Positions 44,300 through 53,931 of a stretch of 64,000 nt of DNA are shown in pieces. Location of the stretch: the NCBI GenBank assembly GCA_049273695.1, contig JBASRE010000059.1, positions 1 through 64,000 on the forward strand, written 5' to 3'. Below the pieces are notes generated by a model. It did no database searches. It had not been told where the DNA came from and was given only the letters and a program-made list of their open reading frames with translations. The translations under genes were made by a program, and so were the position numbers. This stretch comes from UBA11740 sp049273695. GTDB lineage: Bacteria; Acidobacteriota; Blastocatellia; Pyrinomonadales; Pyrinomonadaceae. Within the stretch, counting starts at the first letter, position 1, and each line of letters opens with the position of its first letter.

Positions 44300-44906
44300 G
44301 ACTTCAAGCGTGGAAACTTGTGCTGGCCTAGCCCACCTAAGCTGTCGCAACTATCACGGGCGATCCATTTACTTACCATTCGATGGCACAGTCTGTAAGC
44401 CAGTGACTTCAGGCGTTGGATTCGCACCGACGAGCTTCACTCGCAACACGGCCTCCGTCGAATTGATGTCCGGTGCGTGTGCACTAAGGCCCTCCTTAAT
44501 CAGTCCCCCTCGCTTGCTAAACTGATCTAATTTCCTCATGCGCAGCACCGCATCAGTTAGAGGTGAGTACGAGGCTGCAACCACTGCCGCGAGAAAGGAA
44601 TCTCACGGCTTCATCAGCTTGCCCGCGGTTTCTTCGAAGCTGAGAGGGAGTTTGCCCTACGACGCGGGATTGAATACCTCTGTCGATTCCGTCTGGTCCA
44701 AAAGGGAAGCTGAACGGTCCAGTGCCGGCAATATCGCTGGGCCTCTCGATTCTCAGACCGCGAAGAATCTGTGCCGTTTTCGCAAGAGATGATCCTTAAT
44801 TACTTGAGGAGTCGAACTGTCGCGGAACGGTTGTGATTAAGGCGACTATTAGAAATGCAAAAGCGGGAAAGAGCCATAAGGAATGTCTTCGAAACGTCAG
44901 AGTCAT
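44300..44906 (-). pseudogene. Decayed SBBP-repeat gene with internal deletion
   Basis: The minus strand from ATG 44906 reads MTLTFRRHSLWLFPAFAFLIVALITT, matching the start of the intact gene at 61696, but soon meets a stop. After further damage, 44584-44400 again matches the intact protein (INSTEAVLRVKLVGANPTPEVTG). It then jumps directly to its last residues (TVPSNGK, stop at 44369). Bases 44300-44368 match the DNA downstream of the intact gene. So about 4.3 kb was deleted from a full duplicate. Confidence 0.85.
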
Positions 44907-44990
44907 TTGTTTCCCTCCTGAGAATGCGCATTAAGTGCAGGGCACAATGCGGAGGTTGAGCGAAAGGCTGATCTGTTCGGTTTGCGAGGA
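44907..44990. repeat. Duplicated upstream region of the SBBP gene
   Basis: Nearly identical to 61697-61781 (gcattaagtgcagggcacaa and flanking bases). It carries the leader and probably the promoter of both copies. Confidence 0.8.
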
Positions 44991-45097
44991 CACCGGAGCG
45001 TGGCTCTGAACCAGTTCTCAATCGTCTTTGAAGGAGAATTGCAATGCGAGGATTAGCATTGGTTCATCTAAAGAAGACCCACGCTCTCGAGTATGGA

Positions 45098-48000
45098 CTA
45101 GAAAGAATATTTAAGCTTTAACTGAATTCTTCTTGCAGGGATTATAGTTCTCACGGACCTTCCAAACGCTGGCGACTCAAGGATGCGCTCTGGTATAGCA
45201 AAGTGGGTGCGGTTGAAGAGATTAAAAAACTCAGCGCCGAAGTAAAATTTATGACGTTCATTGAAGTTAAGATTCTTCACCACCGAGAGATCGAAAGTGA
45301 AGATGCCCGGCGCACGAAATGTATTACGCCCGACCGACCCATCCTTTCCGTCAGCAGCCAGTAGAGCTTGTGAGTTGATACCAGGCGCTAGTCGCAGGCG
45401 GATGCTTGCGTCCCCTTCGGCAGGTTCCGTAATCAAACCGCCTGTATTGTCTAGGCGGTCTGTCAGATTGCCATCACGGTTAATGTCGAAAGCGGTGTTG
45501 ACGGTAAACGGCTGGCCTGTCTGGGCAGTTAGAATACCGGCGATTTGCCAGCCACCGAGGCCTTTGCCGGATTTCTGCCCGATGAACGGGATATCCCATG
45601 GCGCGTCGTAAAGAAAGTGCGTCACCCAGCGCCATCGCACGTCAAAGTTCGACGAGGCTCTTTCCGAACTTCGGAGGCTATTCTGCGGTAGGGCGAAAGC
45701 TCCAGCCGTATCAAAAAAGTCAGAAGCGTTGTCGAGAGAATGGGAGTAGGTCAGCGCAGAACCGAGTTGGAAGCGGTCAACGTAACGTTTGCGTAGTTCA
45801 AGCTGAAGCGAGTTGTAAGTTGATGACGCGCTACTCTCGAATAAGGTACGTGCTATGGTGAAAGCCTCTGAGATGACGCGGCTCTGCGCGGGCAATTCCG
45901 AGCCGCTGAAGTAAGGAAATTGAGTCGAGCCCAGTGCCTGCACGTTGTCAATATTAACGCGGCTGTTATTCGTTCCCAGATCCGGCGTTGTGACTCGCAG
46001 GAGCTTAATTCCACGCGTCCCCACGTAAGAGGCCGAGACGTAGTAATCTTCGAAGAGCTGCCTCTCTACGATAATCCCATACTGGTATGAGTAAGGCGGG
46101 CTTAGCCTGCTCTGCGGTAAAACGAGGTCGAGGCCGAGCACGGTTGGGGGGATTGCGAACCTTTGCGCCGCGAGCAGTTGGTTGACCAGCAGCGATATTG
46201 GGTTTCCCGCACGAAGGGTGTTCAAAGTGCCTGGGTTGATAAAAGCCAAGCCCGGGTCGAGTTGCCGCAGGATAGGGTTAGCAGGGTTGAACAGAAACTG
46301 TTGGTTGGTGACATCGTGTCGTGGCGAAAAGGTCGCGAAATTTAGCGGCAGGAAATTCGGGAAGGCGTTGCGCGACTGGCTGAGCACGATTCCCTGGAAC
46401 TGGCCGGAATAAACGCCGAACCCTCCGCGTATGACCGCCTTCCCTTTATCGCCCGGATCGAACGCAAAACCCACCCGAATGTCCAAGTCGTCCTTATCGG
46501 AGCCGAGCGAGGTGAGATTGTGCCTGGCGGAGCCGAACAAGGCGTTGAAGTTTGATGGGAAAGCTGCGAGCAAAGCCTCGACGAGATCGTTGCACCTACC
46601 GCCACAACTTTGTGCGACATCCTGAGCCTGCTGCCTCAAAACCTCCAGGTCAAGAGCATTCTCAACCTTTTTGCCCACCGTGTCCGGGATAGGGTTCAAT
46701 ACATACCTGATGCCGAGAGTGAGCCGGAGATTCGATCGCACGCTCCACTCGTCCTGCGCGAAGAAGTTAAGTTGGGTATAACGGATGCCGATTGATGAAT
46801 TGGGCACGACGGCTAGCGTCTGAAACAAACCGGTCGGCGCGCCCGCCGCCGCCAGCGTCGTCCCAGATAGAAACTGCTGGGCTAAAGGAGTAGCGTTTGC
46901 TCCCAACAACGGCAGCGGCGCGCTGGAGTTACTCAGACCATTAAATTGAGCGAGCGGGCTGAAATTCCTCTCCAGTTTGCTGTTGATTTCAGTCTTGCGC
47001 AGATCACCGCCAAAGGTGAAGCTGTGGTTGCTGCGGATGTAACGTACGGTATCTGCAATGTGGAAAGTGTTGTTTGCCCTCGACTGTGGGAAATGGTAAA
47101 CGTCCACGCCTACTGGACTGAACCCGGGGATGATTACCTGCCCGAGCGGCCCCGTTATCTGCTCAGTCTGCGTGACGGAAGTGTAACCCAGCGAACTAAG
47201 TAGAGCGGCACCCTGCGGGCTTGAGGCGGAAACATACCGAGTCGGATTCAGCGCCCCGTTCGCAGCGGGCGCAGTGACATTCACTAGCAGTGGCGCGTTG
47301 AGCAGGAAAGGGACTTCTGGGAAAAAGGCGGACGGGAGGATGGAGGGGCTTAAGGTATCCTCCAGCAGGAGGCGCGTGCGGCCAAACGAAAGGCTGATCG
47401 TGTCGGAGACATTCTCTGACAAGCGTCTGTTCAGATAGAAAGAGGGATTCTGCGTTCGCACCCTCGGCCGCAATTGTGAGAAAAGAGCGCCACCGGTAAC
47501 AGGAATCAGATTCTTGTCTTGCGATAAGTTGAAACGCCCGGTTACGAGGTCGCCGAGCATTGGAAAAGGCACGATGTACGCCCACCGGGGTCTCTTCTTC
47601 CCCTCATCAATCTCTTCGACCCTCTGGTTGAGTTTAATCGTGAAGAGGGTCGCGTCCGCATCGGCGGGCAGCACCGCAGTGTAAGTATTATGCCCGTACG
47701 GGCCGAGAGGATTGTTGGCGAAGGGATAGAGGCTAAAGATCGCATCGCCGGGAATCGATGCCGGATACATTGGAATGCCGCCTGCCCTGAAGCCGGTCTC
47801 TCCGCTCTCGAAAACACCGCGTTGTCTGACCGTCGGAACTGCAAAGTGCATCTCGCGGTTCTCGCGGTTAACCTTCCGCTCAAGCGAGCCGAAATAGAAA
47901 GTATCCGTCGGTCGGATGCGACCGCCGAGCAGAAATCCCGCTTGCGTGCGCCTCAGCAAGTTCTTCCCGCCGACCGGGTTCGGCAGGACGAGCGCCCGGT

Positions 48001-49432
48001 CGTTTAGAAAAACCGGAGCGTTGTCAAAGTTTCGCCTGAGTTCAAAGGTGGGCGGGTTGCCGCGTGTCGTGCCGTCAAAGAAGTCACGTGCGTTCATCCC
48101 GTTATCCGTATAGAAGCTGTAAAGCGAGCCGTGGAATTCTGTGTTCCCTGATTGAGTGAGGGCGTTGAGCTGCCCGCCTATGTTACGCCCATAAGTCGCG
48201 TCAGCCAGTGCTGTGATAATTTGAAACTCCTGTAGTGTTTCGACCGGCTGCGGGGTCAGCGAGACAAATCCCTGCCGGCGGACACCTATATCTTCGTCGT
48301 TGTTATCCGAGCCGTCTATGCTGAAGTTGTTTTCCCGGCTGCGCAGGCCGTTGATTGAAAACTGTCCGGCGGTACCTACGCCCGGACTCACGCCCGGCCC
48401 AACGCTGCCAAAGGTCTGTGGCGGTGGCAGCACCCCGGGCGCGAGCAATGCAAATTCATCGAAACTGCGGTATTCGCGTAGCGGCAGCGCTTGCATCACG
48501 CGCTGATAGAAGACGTAGCGACGCGTGGCCTCGAACGGCGGGGTCACCAGGGCCTCGACCACCTCGGACTGCTCACTCGCCTTTGCGGCTTCCGCCTCAG
48601 CCTCCTCAAGCGTTTTAAGAAGGACATTCGGTGGCGGTGGGGTATCACAGGACTGAACGCGGATCTCGGACTTGTAGCCTTTCTGATCAAACGTGAGAAT
48701 GTAGGCATCGTATTCCCTATTCTGCGGTAGGTTCAGAACGTAGCTGCCTTCTTTATCTGTCTTCTGCTCAGCCAGGGAAAACGTCTCTTGAGTTTTGTCA
48801 TCAATGCCGAAAGCCGATACTCGGATATCGTTCAAGGTCACTTCGGCCCGCAAGTTTTTACCGACCTTACCTTCTATAACCGTGAGGCATTTGGGTTTCT
48901 CAAGCGGTACCTGTTGCGGTGGCCCAGCTGGCTGTTGCGGTTCCTGCTTCTGCAATTCGACCGCTAATTTGGTTTCATTCGCGATGGCCTCGCCCTGGTA
49001 AAACGCCAGCGCGACACGCGTCTTCCCACTGAGTACCGAGGCTCTAGCTTCAGCCGGCAAAATTAGGATAATGGTTATCGAGTTGTCGGGGCAGTTCACG
49101 CAGGCTGGAATTCTCTGGGGGTGGGGATCTATTTCCTTTGGAGGCGCTTTCGTGTTCGTTACGGTAAAATCCCAAACGTCAGGGCGCAACCTATTGAATT
49201 GGAACTCGCCTTGTTGACGAGTTACTTTGTATTGTCCCCTTGGATCATATTTCTGATTACTGATACCGATGACGACGCCCTTCGCCGGCTCTTCAACCAC
49301 TTTCCCGTTTTTATGTTTCCACCTGTATCTGACAACTCCTCGTATGGTTCCGGGTTCCTGCGCCGGTGCGACCGAGCAGAGGAGGATAATGATACCGAGG
49401 AGACTGAGAAAGGCTTTCGCGCTCAGTGTCAT
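45098..49432 (-). CDS. TonB-dependent receptor-like outer-membrane protein with regulatory-like N-terminal domains
   Basis: A 1444-residue protein with a signal peptide (cut near CSVAPAQEP). Two carboxypeptidase-regulatory-like segments lie at about 25-120 and 180-270 (GTIRGVVRYRWKHKNGK; TDKEGSYVLNLPQNREYDAY). The plug domain, about 330-450, has FSINGLRSRENNFSIDGSDNN and GGQLNALTQSGNTEFHG. A long beta-barrel ends in Phe (RRIQLKLKYSF). The type is Oar-like, abundant in Acidobacteriota and linked to uptake of large substrates or adhesion. No TonB box could be fixed. GGAG precedes the ATG. Confidence 0.92.
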   Translation of the reverse strand: MTLSAKAFLSLLGIIILLCSVAPAQEPGTIRGVVRYRWKHKNGKVVEEPAKGVVIGISNQKYDPRGQYKVTRQQGEFQFNRLRPDVWDFTVTNTKAPPKEIDPHPQRIPACVNCPDNSITIILILPAEARASVLSGKTRVALAFYQGEAIANETKLAVELQKQEPQQPAGPPQQVPLEKPKCLTVIEGKVGKNLRAEVTLNDIRVSAFGIDDKTQETFSLAEQKTDKEGSYVLNLPQNREYDAYILTFDQKGYKSEIRVQSCDTPPPPNVLLKTLEEAEAEAAKASEQSEVVEALVTPPFEATRRYVFYQRVMQALPLREYRSFDEFALLAPGVLPPPQTFGSVGPGVSPGVGTAGQFSINGLRSRENNFSIDGSDNNDEDIGVRRQGFVSLTPQPVETLQEFQIITALADATYGRNIGGQLNALTQSGNTEFHGSLYSFYTDNGMNARDFFDGTTRGNPPTFELRRNFDNAPVFLNDRALVLPNPVGGKNLLRRTQAGFLLGGRIRPTDTFYFGSLERKVNRENREMHFAVPTVRQRGVFESGETGFRAGGIPMYPASIPGDAIFSLYPFANNPLGPYGHNTYTAVLPADADATLFTIKLNQRVEEIDEGKKRPRWAYIVPFPMLGDLVTGRFNLSQDKNLIPVTGGALFSQLRPRVRTQNPSFYLNRRLSENVSDTISLSFGRTRLLLEDTLSPSILPSAFFPEVPFLLNAPLLVNVTAPAANGALNPTRYVSASSPQGAALLSSLGYTSVTQTEQITGPLGQVIIPGFSPVGVDVYHFPQSRANNTFHIADTVRYIRSNHSFTFGGDLRKTEINSKLERNFSPLAQFNGLSNSSAPLPLLGANATPLAQQFLSGTTLAAAGAPTGLFQTLAVVPNSSIGIRYTQLNFFAQDEWSVRSNLRLTLGIRYVLNPIPDTVGKKVENALDLEVLRQQAQDVAQSCGGRCNDLVEALLAAFPSNFNALFGSARHNLTSLGSDKDDLDIRVGFAFDPGDKGKAVIRGGFGVYSGQFQGIVLSQSRNAFPNFLPLNFATFSPRHDVTNQQFLFNPANPILRQLDPGLAFINPGTLNTLRAGNPISLLVNQLLAAQRFAIPPTVLGLDLVLPQSRLSPPYSYQYGIIVERQLFEDYYVSASYVGTRGIKLLRVTTPDLGTNNSRVNIDNVQALGSTQFPYFSGSELPAQSRVISEAFTIARTLFESSASSTYNSLQLELRKRYVDRFQLGSALTYSHSLDNASDFFDTAGAFALPQNSLRSSERASSNFDVRWRWVTHFLYDAPWDIPFIGQKSGKGLGGWQIAGILTAQTGQPFTVNTAFDINRDGNLTDRLDNTGGLITEPAEGDASIRLRLAPGINSQALLAADGKDGSVGRNTFRAPGIFTFDLSVVKNLNFNERHKFYFGAEFFNLFNRTHFAIPERILESPAFGRSVRTIIPARRIQLKLKYSF

Positions 49433-49544
49433 GAGGGTGTCTCCGCTTAGATTGAAATTAAGCCCTCGCCTAAGACTTCAAGCTAGGTTCGGCGCGATTG
49501 TGACAATATAGCCGCACTTCACCGGGAGCGTTCTGTCTGCCTGA

Positions 49545-50783
49545 TCAACGTCTCTGAGACGTGGAATCCAGATACCAGTACTCTGCTTTAATCTCGCTAC
49601 CATCCAACCCGAAGAATCCAGCACTGCCGTTAGGATAGGAGTTTTTCTGGTCTCTAAAATCGAATGAATGTGGATCCGGTTGATTAACCCCGTCTCGCGG
49701 GCGCGGATTAGAAACTTCGATATCATAATGGATCGTTCCCCCGTTAACTACAGCAGTAATCAAGAAGGTGTCATCCCCCTGACAGCATTCGATGGGAACT
49801 CTGCGCAACAAGGGGTCAATTTTCTCCTTCTCGTCTAGATTCGTCGCTTTGTAACCTTCCAGAAAAAGATCTCTACCGCTTTGCCGTAAAACGAAAATGT
49901 ATCCGCGACTTTTGTCGGGTTGGGCGCGTATGACCCACGCCGCTTCTGTGCCCCTCACGAATCTGAACTTGAAGGTCACCTTGAAATCAGACACGGTTTT
50001 CGACTCCCCCAATTTTGCCAAGACCATGCCCCGCCCCTTAATCAACAACTCTCCGTCAACAATCTCGACCTGCCCTGCCTTAAAATCCCAGCGCGAAGTC
50101 AGAGTTTTTGCTTCCTCCTCAGTGAAATCATCAGTCCAGTGTCCGTCGTACGATTCGGGTTGCGGCGGAGGAGGTTTCTTAACTCCTGTCCAAACCAGGA
50201 TGTAATCTGCCGCCGTGAACAATTTCGTCCTGGGTTCGTCGAAGTACCAGAGCCCGAAAACTATGGCGATGCCCATGATCGGGTATCTCAGGTACCATTT
50301 CTTATTGATGTGCCACAGCCACCGAAGGAAATCGAGGTATCCCCCGCCTGGTTTCGGGGCAGGCTTTAGTGTAATCCACCGTAGTTCGCCATCCGCCGGC
50401 GGTGAGTCTCTTTCAGTGGTGTAAAGAATCTCAATCGGCTCTGCGCTCTCGTTCTCGATCGTTATCGCTCTTATTTCGAAACTTCTTTTGCGGTCATCAT
50501 CTTTATCGAAACTGAATTCGAAGACGCAGTCAGGTTTCAATCTCCCACCACATGTAATTCTCAGATTCGGGTTAGTCGCTGAGAATTTGATCTTGATGTA
50601 GTCAAGGTCGGGAGCGAAAGTTAATCCAATCTGACCCTGTTCGCTGCCGATCAATGTGTGGGGTAGTTGTATCTCGTGGATTAGATTAACGAGCACAGAC
50701 TTGTTTTCCTGCCCGCTATCACCATTGTTTGATTTTGTGGCGGGAGCAGAATTATTAGCCTTCTTATCCGACTCTTTTGTCAT
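49545..50783 (-). CDS. Single-pass membrane protein with C-terminal lectin-like domain
   Basis: About 412 residues; ATG 50783 (MTKESDKK) is chosen over a TTG at 50819. A polar, Asn/Ser-rich N-terminus and a beta-rich region about 25-140 are followed by a membrane helix (YPIMGIAIVFGLWYF, about 165-185). A Pro-rich hinge (KKPPPPQPES) leads to a C-terminal jelly-roll domain of about 190 residues resembling ConA/LamG-like or 3-keto-disaccharide-hydrolase domains (FKVTFKFRFVRGTEAAWVIR, SAGFFGLDGSEIKAEYWYLD). No catalytic residues recognised. Possibly surface glycan binding. Confidence 0.65.
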   Translation of the reverse strand: MTKESDKKANNSAPATKSNNGDSGQENKSVLVNLIHEIQLPHTLIGSEQGQIGLTFAPDLDYIKIKFSATNPNLRITCGGRLKPDCVFEFSFDKDDDRKRSFEIRAITIENESAEPIEILYTTERDSPPADGELRWITLKPAPKPGGGYLDFLRWLWHINKKWYLRYPIMGIAIVFGLWYFDEPRTKLFTAADYILVWTGVKKPPPPQPESYDGHWTDDFTEEEAKTLTSRWDFKAGQVEIVDGELLIKGRGMVLAKLGESKTVSDFKVTFKFRFVRGTEAAWVIRAQPDKSRGYIFVLRQSGRDLFLEGYKATNLDEKEKIDPLLRRVPIECCQGDDTFLITAVVNGGTIHYDIEVSNPRPRDGVNQPDPHSFDFRDQKNSYPNGSAGFFGLDGSEIKAEYWYLDSTSQRR

Positions 50784-51031
50784 GCGAAGACTTAGTCCAG
50801 AGAGGTTTCGATCATTCAAATGATCTGGACTCGATGTGGCCAGCCCTTCGGAGGGTCAGCCCATCGGTTATGCTGGGCACAGAATGCCAGTCGGCCCTTC
50901 GTCCCTACTTCAAGACGCCTGTCAACTGAATCTCGGGGGAGGTTGCCAATCTAAGCAGTCTTTAGACGAGAGTAGAGGCGGCACATTGTACCACTGAGTC
51001 ATAGACACTTCACATTAACGTCTGCGTAATG

Positions 51032-51658
51032 CTAACCATTCAATTTCAATTTTACCTTTTTCGCCTGATTGCATTGAGACGGATCAATATCGCAACCAAT
51101 GCTGTCCAAACCAAGCGCATTGGCAACTGCCAAAACTGTCCCTTGCCCACAGAAAGGGTCGTAGATTGTGGTGGTCTTCGCATTGTGTTTGGCAAAACGT
51201 ACAGCTACAGAAGCGGCGTTGATCCCCATGCCATTCTTGTAGACTTTTTTGCCGGCTTCAATAACGTCTGGCGTCGGTTTCCCTGCGCGAAGCAACTTAC
51301 TAAACGCCATCATATGAGTATACGATGGACGAAATAGACTGATGCTGCCAACACTACTTTGCAGGACAATTTTATGCCAAAGGAGACGTAATCCCAGCGA
51401 GGACGCGGTATTGCAGAGCAATGCGGCTTTGCTTAAAAGAGTGCCCTCATGCCGCCGATCAGTTTGGTAAAAGACTGCCACCCCATCTCTGGCAACCGCG
51501 CTCATAAGCAGGCCCGCAGCATCGCGAAACCAGGTTTGGTAATCGTTGAGCGGGTAGTCCATTTCACGAGCATCAGGCAACGATGTTATGAGTGCTTTCA
51601 CCCCTCTAGCTGTCTTTACGAATTTTAGCCCGTCACAACATCGAACTTTGCGTTTCAT
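51032..51658 (-). CDS. Permuted SAM-dependent methyltransferase-like protein
   Basis: A 208-residue protein. The order is circularly permuted as in beta-type DNA methylases. The catalytic-loop block comes first (ALITSLPDAREMDYPLNDYQTWF, about residues 25-48), and the SAM-binding block YDPFCGQGTVLAVANALGLDSIGCDID (about 165-191) comes last. The catalytic motif is SLPD instead of SPPY or DPPY, so activity on DNA bases is unsure. ATG 51658 is preferred to a TTG 12 bases upstream. It is divergent from the methylase operon across a 233-bp gap. It may modify DNA or RNA; substrate unknown. Confidence 0.7.
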   Translation of the reverse strand: MKRKVRCCDGLKFVKTARGVKALITSLPDAREMDYPLNDYQTWFRDAAGLLMSAVARDGVAVFYQTDRRHEGTLLSKAALLCNTASSLGLRLLWHKIVLQSSVGSISLFRPSYTHMMAFSKLLRAGKPTPDVIEAGKKVYKNGMGINAASVAVRFAKHNAKTTTIYDPFCGQGTVLAVANALGLDSIGCDIDPSQCNQAKKVKLKLNG

Positions 51659-51763
51659 ATCTACTCTCAATTAGTTTCGACCATTAGCGAGGGATCAAAT
51701 CCGCGCTCTGGTTCGTTGGAACACATCGGTTCGTTTTCATTTGCGTTTAGACCAACTTAACTA

Positions 51764-51792
51764 TTGACACGTTTCAATACAAGTAATAATTT
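51764..51792 (+). promoter_or_regulatory. Promoter of the methylase operon
   Basis: TTGACA (51764-51769), 17-base spacer, TAATTT (51787-51792). It lies about 100 bases before the methylase ATG, in an A/T-rich divergent gap. Confidence 0.65.
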
Positions 51793-51891
51793 CAAGCGGC
51801 ACTTAATCTGCACTGTTCAGATTCGAAATCAGATCGTACGGCAGATTTAGATAAATTACTCCTCGCGCAAAGTTCATTCTCATTTCAAGCT

Positions 51892-53931
51892 ATGGCCCCA
51901 CCCATGAACGGGCATTCCTTCAGCCGAGATAATACATTTCTCGAACGATGGCCGGACCTTGCCTTAAATAATTCCTTCCGCGATCTACTTGCGGTTTATG
52001 CAGCCCTCATTAAAGAGCGTAATAGTGGCTCGCTTACCGCGGCGATACAAGTTATTGGCGCATATGAAATCATATGCAGCTTAATCGTTGAAGTTAGCGG
52101 ACAGGAACCCAACTCACCAGAATACAAGCACGCCTCGCCCAGGCATCGTCAGGCGATCGAGTCATTGTTGTTTGACTTGAAGACGACCCGAAAAGATTGG
52201 CTTCAGTCGTTGGCCAGTCTCTTGGCAATGCTAATGCACTTTTCGGTTGACAACAGAAGAACGAAACTCCTCGCTAACAGACGCCGGCCGCGCAAGATTT
52301 GCTCCACTTACCCGAATTCTCCGGCTGTAGCGAGATTTATGGGTGATGAAATTATTAAGAGCCTCCTCAAAGAAAGGCTGCCTCATAAGTGCCGGCAATA
52401 CAGCGAGGCGGAGCGTTATGCGGAAAGGGCATTTGATTTCAAGGTTGTCGATCCCTCAATGGAATCAGGCCAACTATTGCTTGAGTTAGCGCTTGCTTCG
52501 ATAAGGATGATTCACGAAAAGCACCCTTCAAAGAGCGACACGGCGCAATATCTGACACGCGCTATTCTGAAGAAGATTTGTCGTGACTGTGTGTGGGGAT
52601 TTGACCGGAATATTCGAGCGTCCCTGGCAGTTCAATCGATCTTCGCTTTGTTGGGGGCTGAGTTTGAGATGTCTAACCTGCGCGTTCAGCATCTATTCAC
52701 CGGCAATTCGCTATCTCTAATGAAAAGAAATAAGCTCCCGACATTTGATGGTCTCATTAACAATCCGCCGTGGGGAGAATTCTTAGGTTACGCTGAGAGG
52801 CGAAAACTCCGCAGCCGAGCTTCTACTCTCACTCATAGATCCGACACGTACATCGCATTCACCGAGCTCGCGCTTCAATTGTTGAGGCGAAATGGCATAT
52901 TTACTCTAATCCTACCGAGTCAAGTCATTGCCTCCCGTAATGCAACACGCTTGCGGGAATTGCTCACGCGCGACACTTTTATCAGCCGAATGATCATACT
53001 TCCCAGATCGGCATTTCAAGATTCCACCGTGAGAGGAATTCTTCTTATTGGGAGAGCGAAGCCCAAGAGGATCTCTGGCAAGTGTCATATTGTCGTCTTC
53101 CCGTTGGCGAAAAAGATTGACACGGCAAACTTACCACAACGTCAGACTGTCCTCGCCGGGAACCTTCGTTCTTTCGGTAGGAACTCTTGGATGCCACTAT
53201 TCAATAAATACCCTGAGCCTCAAGCAAAGACTATTCAGCTTGGATCTCTCGCTACGATGCTGACTGGCGTGAAGCTCTATATTCGCGGACGTGGTAAGCC
53301 TCCACAAAGTGCTCAAATTGTAAGAAGACAGCCGTTTTCGTTCGAAACTGCGGTTAAAGGAACAACTCCCGCGATACGCGGCAGAGATATTCACGCGTTT
53401 CAGGTAGGACAGCCTAGGAAATTCATTAAGTTAGGTGAGTGGTTGGCTTGGACCGGCAATCATAGAACGATCCTGCTCGCAGATCGGGTTTTTGTCAGGG
53501 AACTCTGCGGTCATGATGGGACAATCACTGCGGCAATCGCTCCGAAAAGGCACGTGCCACTGCATGGAGTGTTGACAGTAATTCCAAGAATGATTGGAAT
53601 TCACCTTTTGATCGCGATTCTTAATTCGACGCGCGCTGCGATGTTTGTTCGCTGCCACACGGCTTCGTTCTCCAAGGTTGATTTTCAACGGATTACCACA
53701 AGCGAGTTGGCATTGTTTCCCATTCCGGCGGCGGCAATAGGACGACGGCATCGGTCTTCATTGGGCCTTCATCAAGCAACCACCGAGGAGATTGAACTCT
53801 GCCAACGTTTGAACTTCTTGGTCAACTATGTCTCGCGGCTGACATCGAACTCGCCGGATGTTAAAAAGCGATATGCAGAAATAGACGAGATCGTTTCCGC
53901 CATGTATGAACTGACGAGTAACGGGCAATGA
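51892..53931 (+). CDS. N6-adenine DNA methylase (Eco57I/TaqI-like)
   Basis: A 679-residue gamma-class methylase. SAM motif region VVDPSMESGQLLLELA (Asp 187), acidic FDRN (238-240), and catalytic NNPPWGEF (291-297). A C-terminal target-recognition half follows (about 420-640), with TaqI-like features (RGRDIHAFQVGQPRKFI, HVPLHGVLTVIPR, LIAILNSTRAAMFVR). An N-terminal helical segment of about 140 residues precedes the catalytic part. No nuclease motif was found, so it is either an orphan methylase or part of a multi-gene system. Its stop overlaps the next start (ATGA). Confidence 0.88.
   Translation: MAPPMNGHSFSRDNTFLERWPDLALNNSFRDLLAVYAALIKERNSGSLTAAIQVIGAYEIICSLIVEVSGQEPNSPEYKHASPRHRQAIESLLFDLKTTRKDWLQSLASLLAMLMHFSVDNRRTKLLANRRRPRKICSTYPNSPAVARFMGDEIIKSLLKERLPHKCRQYSEAERYAERAFDFKVVDPSMESGQLLLELALASIRMIHEKHPSKSDTAQYLTRAILKKICRDCVWGFDRNIRASLAVQSIFALLGAEFEMSNLRVQHLFTGNSLSLMKRNKLPTFDGLINNPPWGEFLGYAERRKLRSRASTLTHRSDTYIAFTELALQLLRRNGIFTLILPSQVIASRNATRLRELLTRDTFISRMIILPRSAFQDSTVRGILLIGRAKPKRISGKCHIVVFPLAKKIDTANLPQRQTVLAGNLRSFGRNSWMPLFNKYPEPQAKTIQLGSLATMLTGVKLYIRGRGKPPQSAQIVRRQPFSFETAVKGTTPAIRGRDIHAFQVGQPRKFIKLGEWLAWTGNHRTILLADRVFVRELCGHDGTITAAIAPKRHVPLHGVLTVIPRMIGIHLLIAILNSTRAAMFVRCHTASFSKVDFQRITTSELALFPIPAAAIGRRHRSSLGLHQATTEEIELCQRLNFLVNYVSRLTSNSPDVKKRYAEIDEIVSAMYELTSNGQ

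Noticed and set aside
45044..45121. 25-codon plus-strand frame with AAGGAG upstream
   Set aside because: The ribosome site is attractive, but the frame overlaps the receptor 3' end antisense and has no supporting context.
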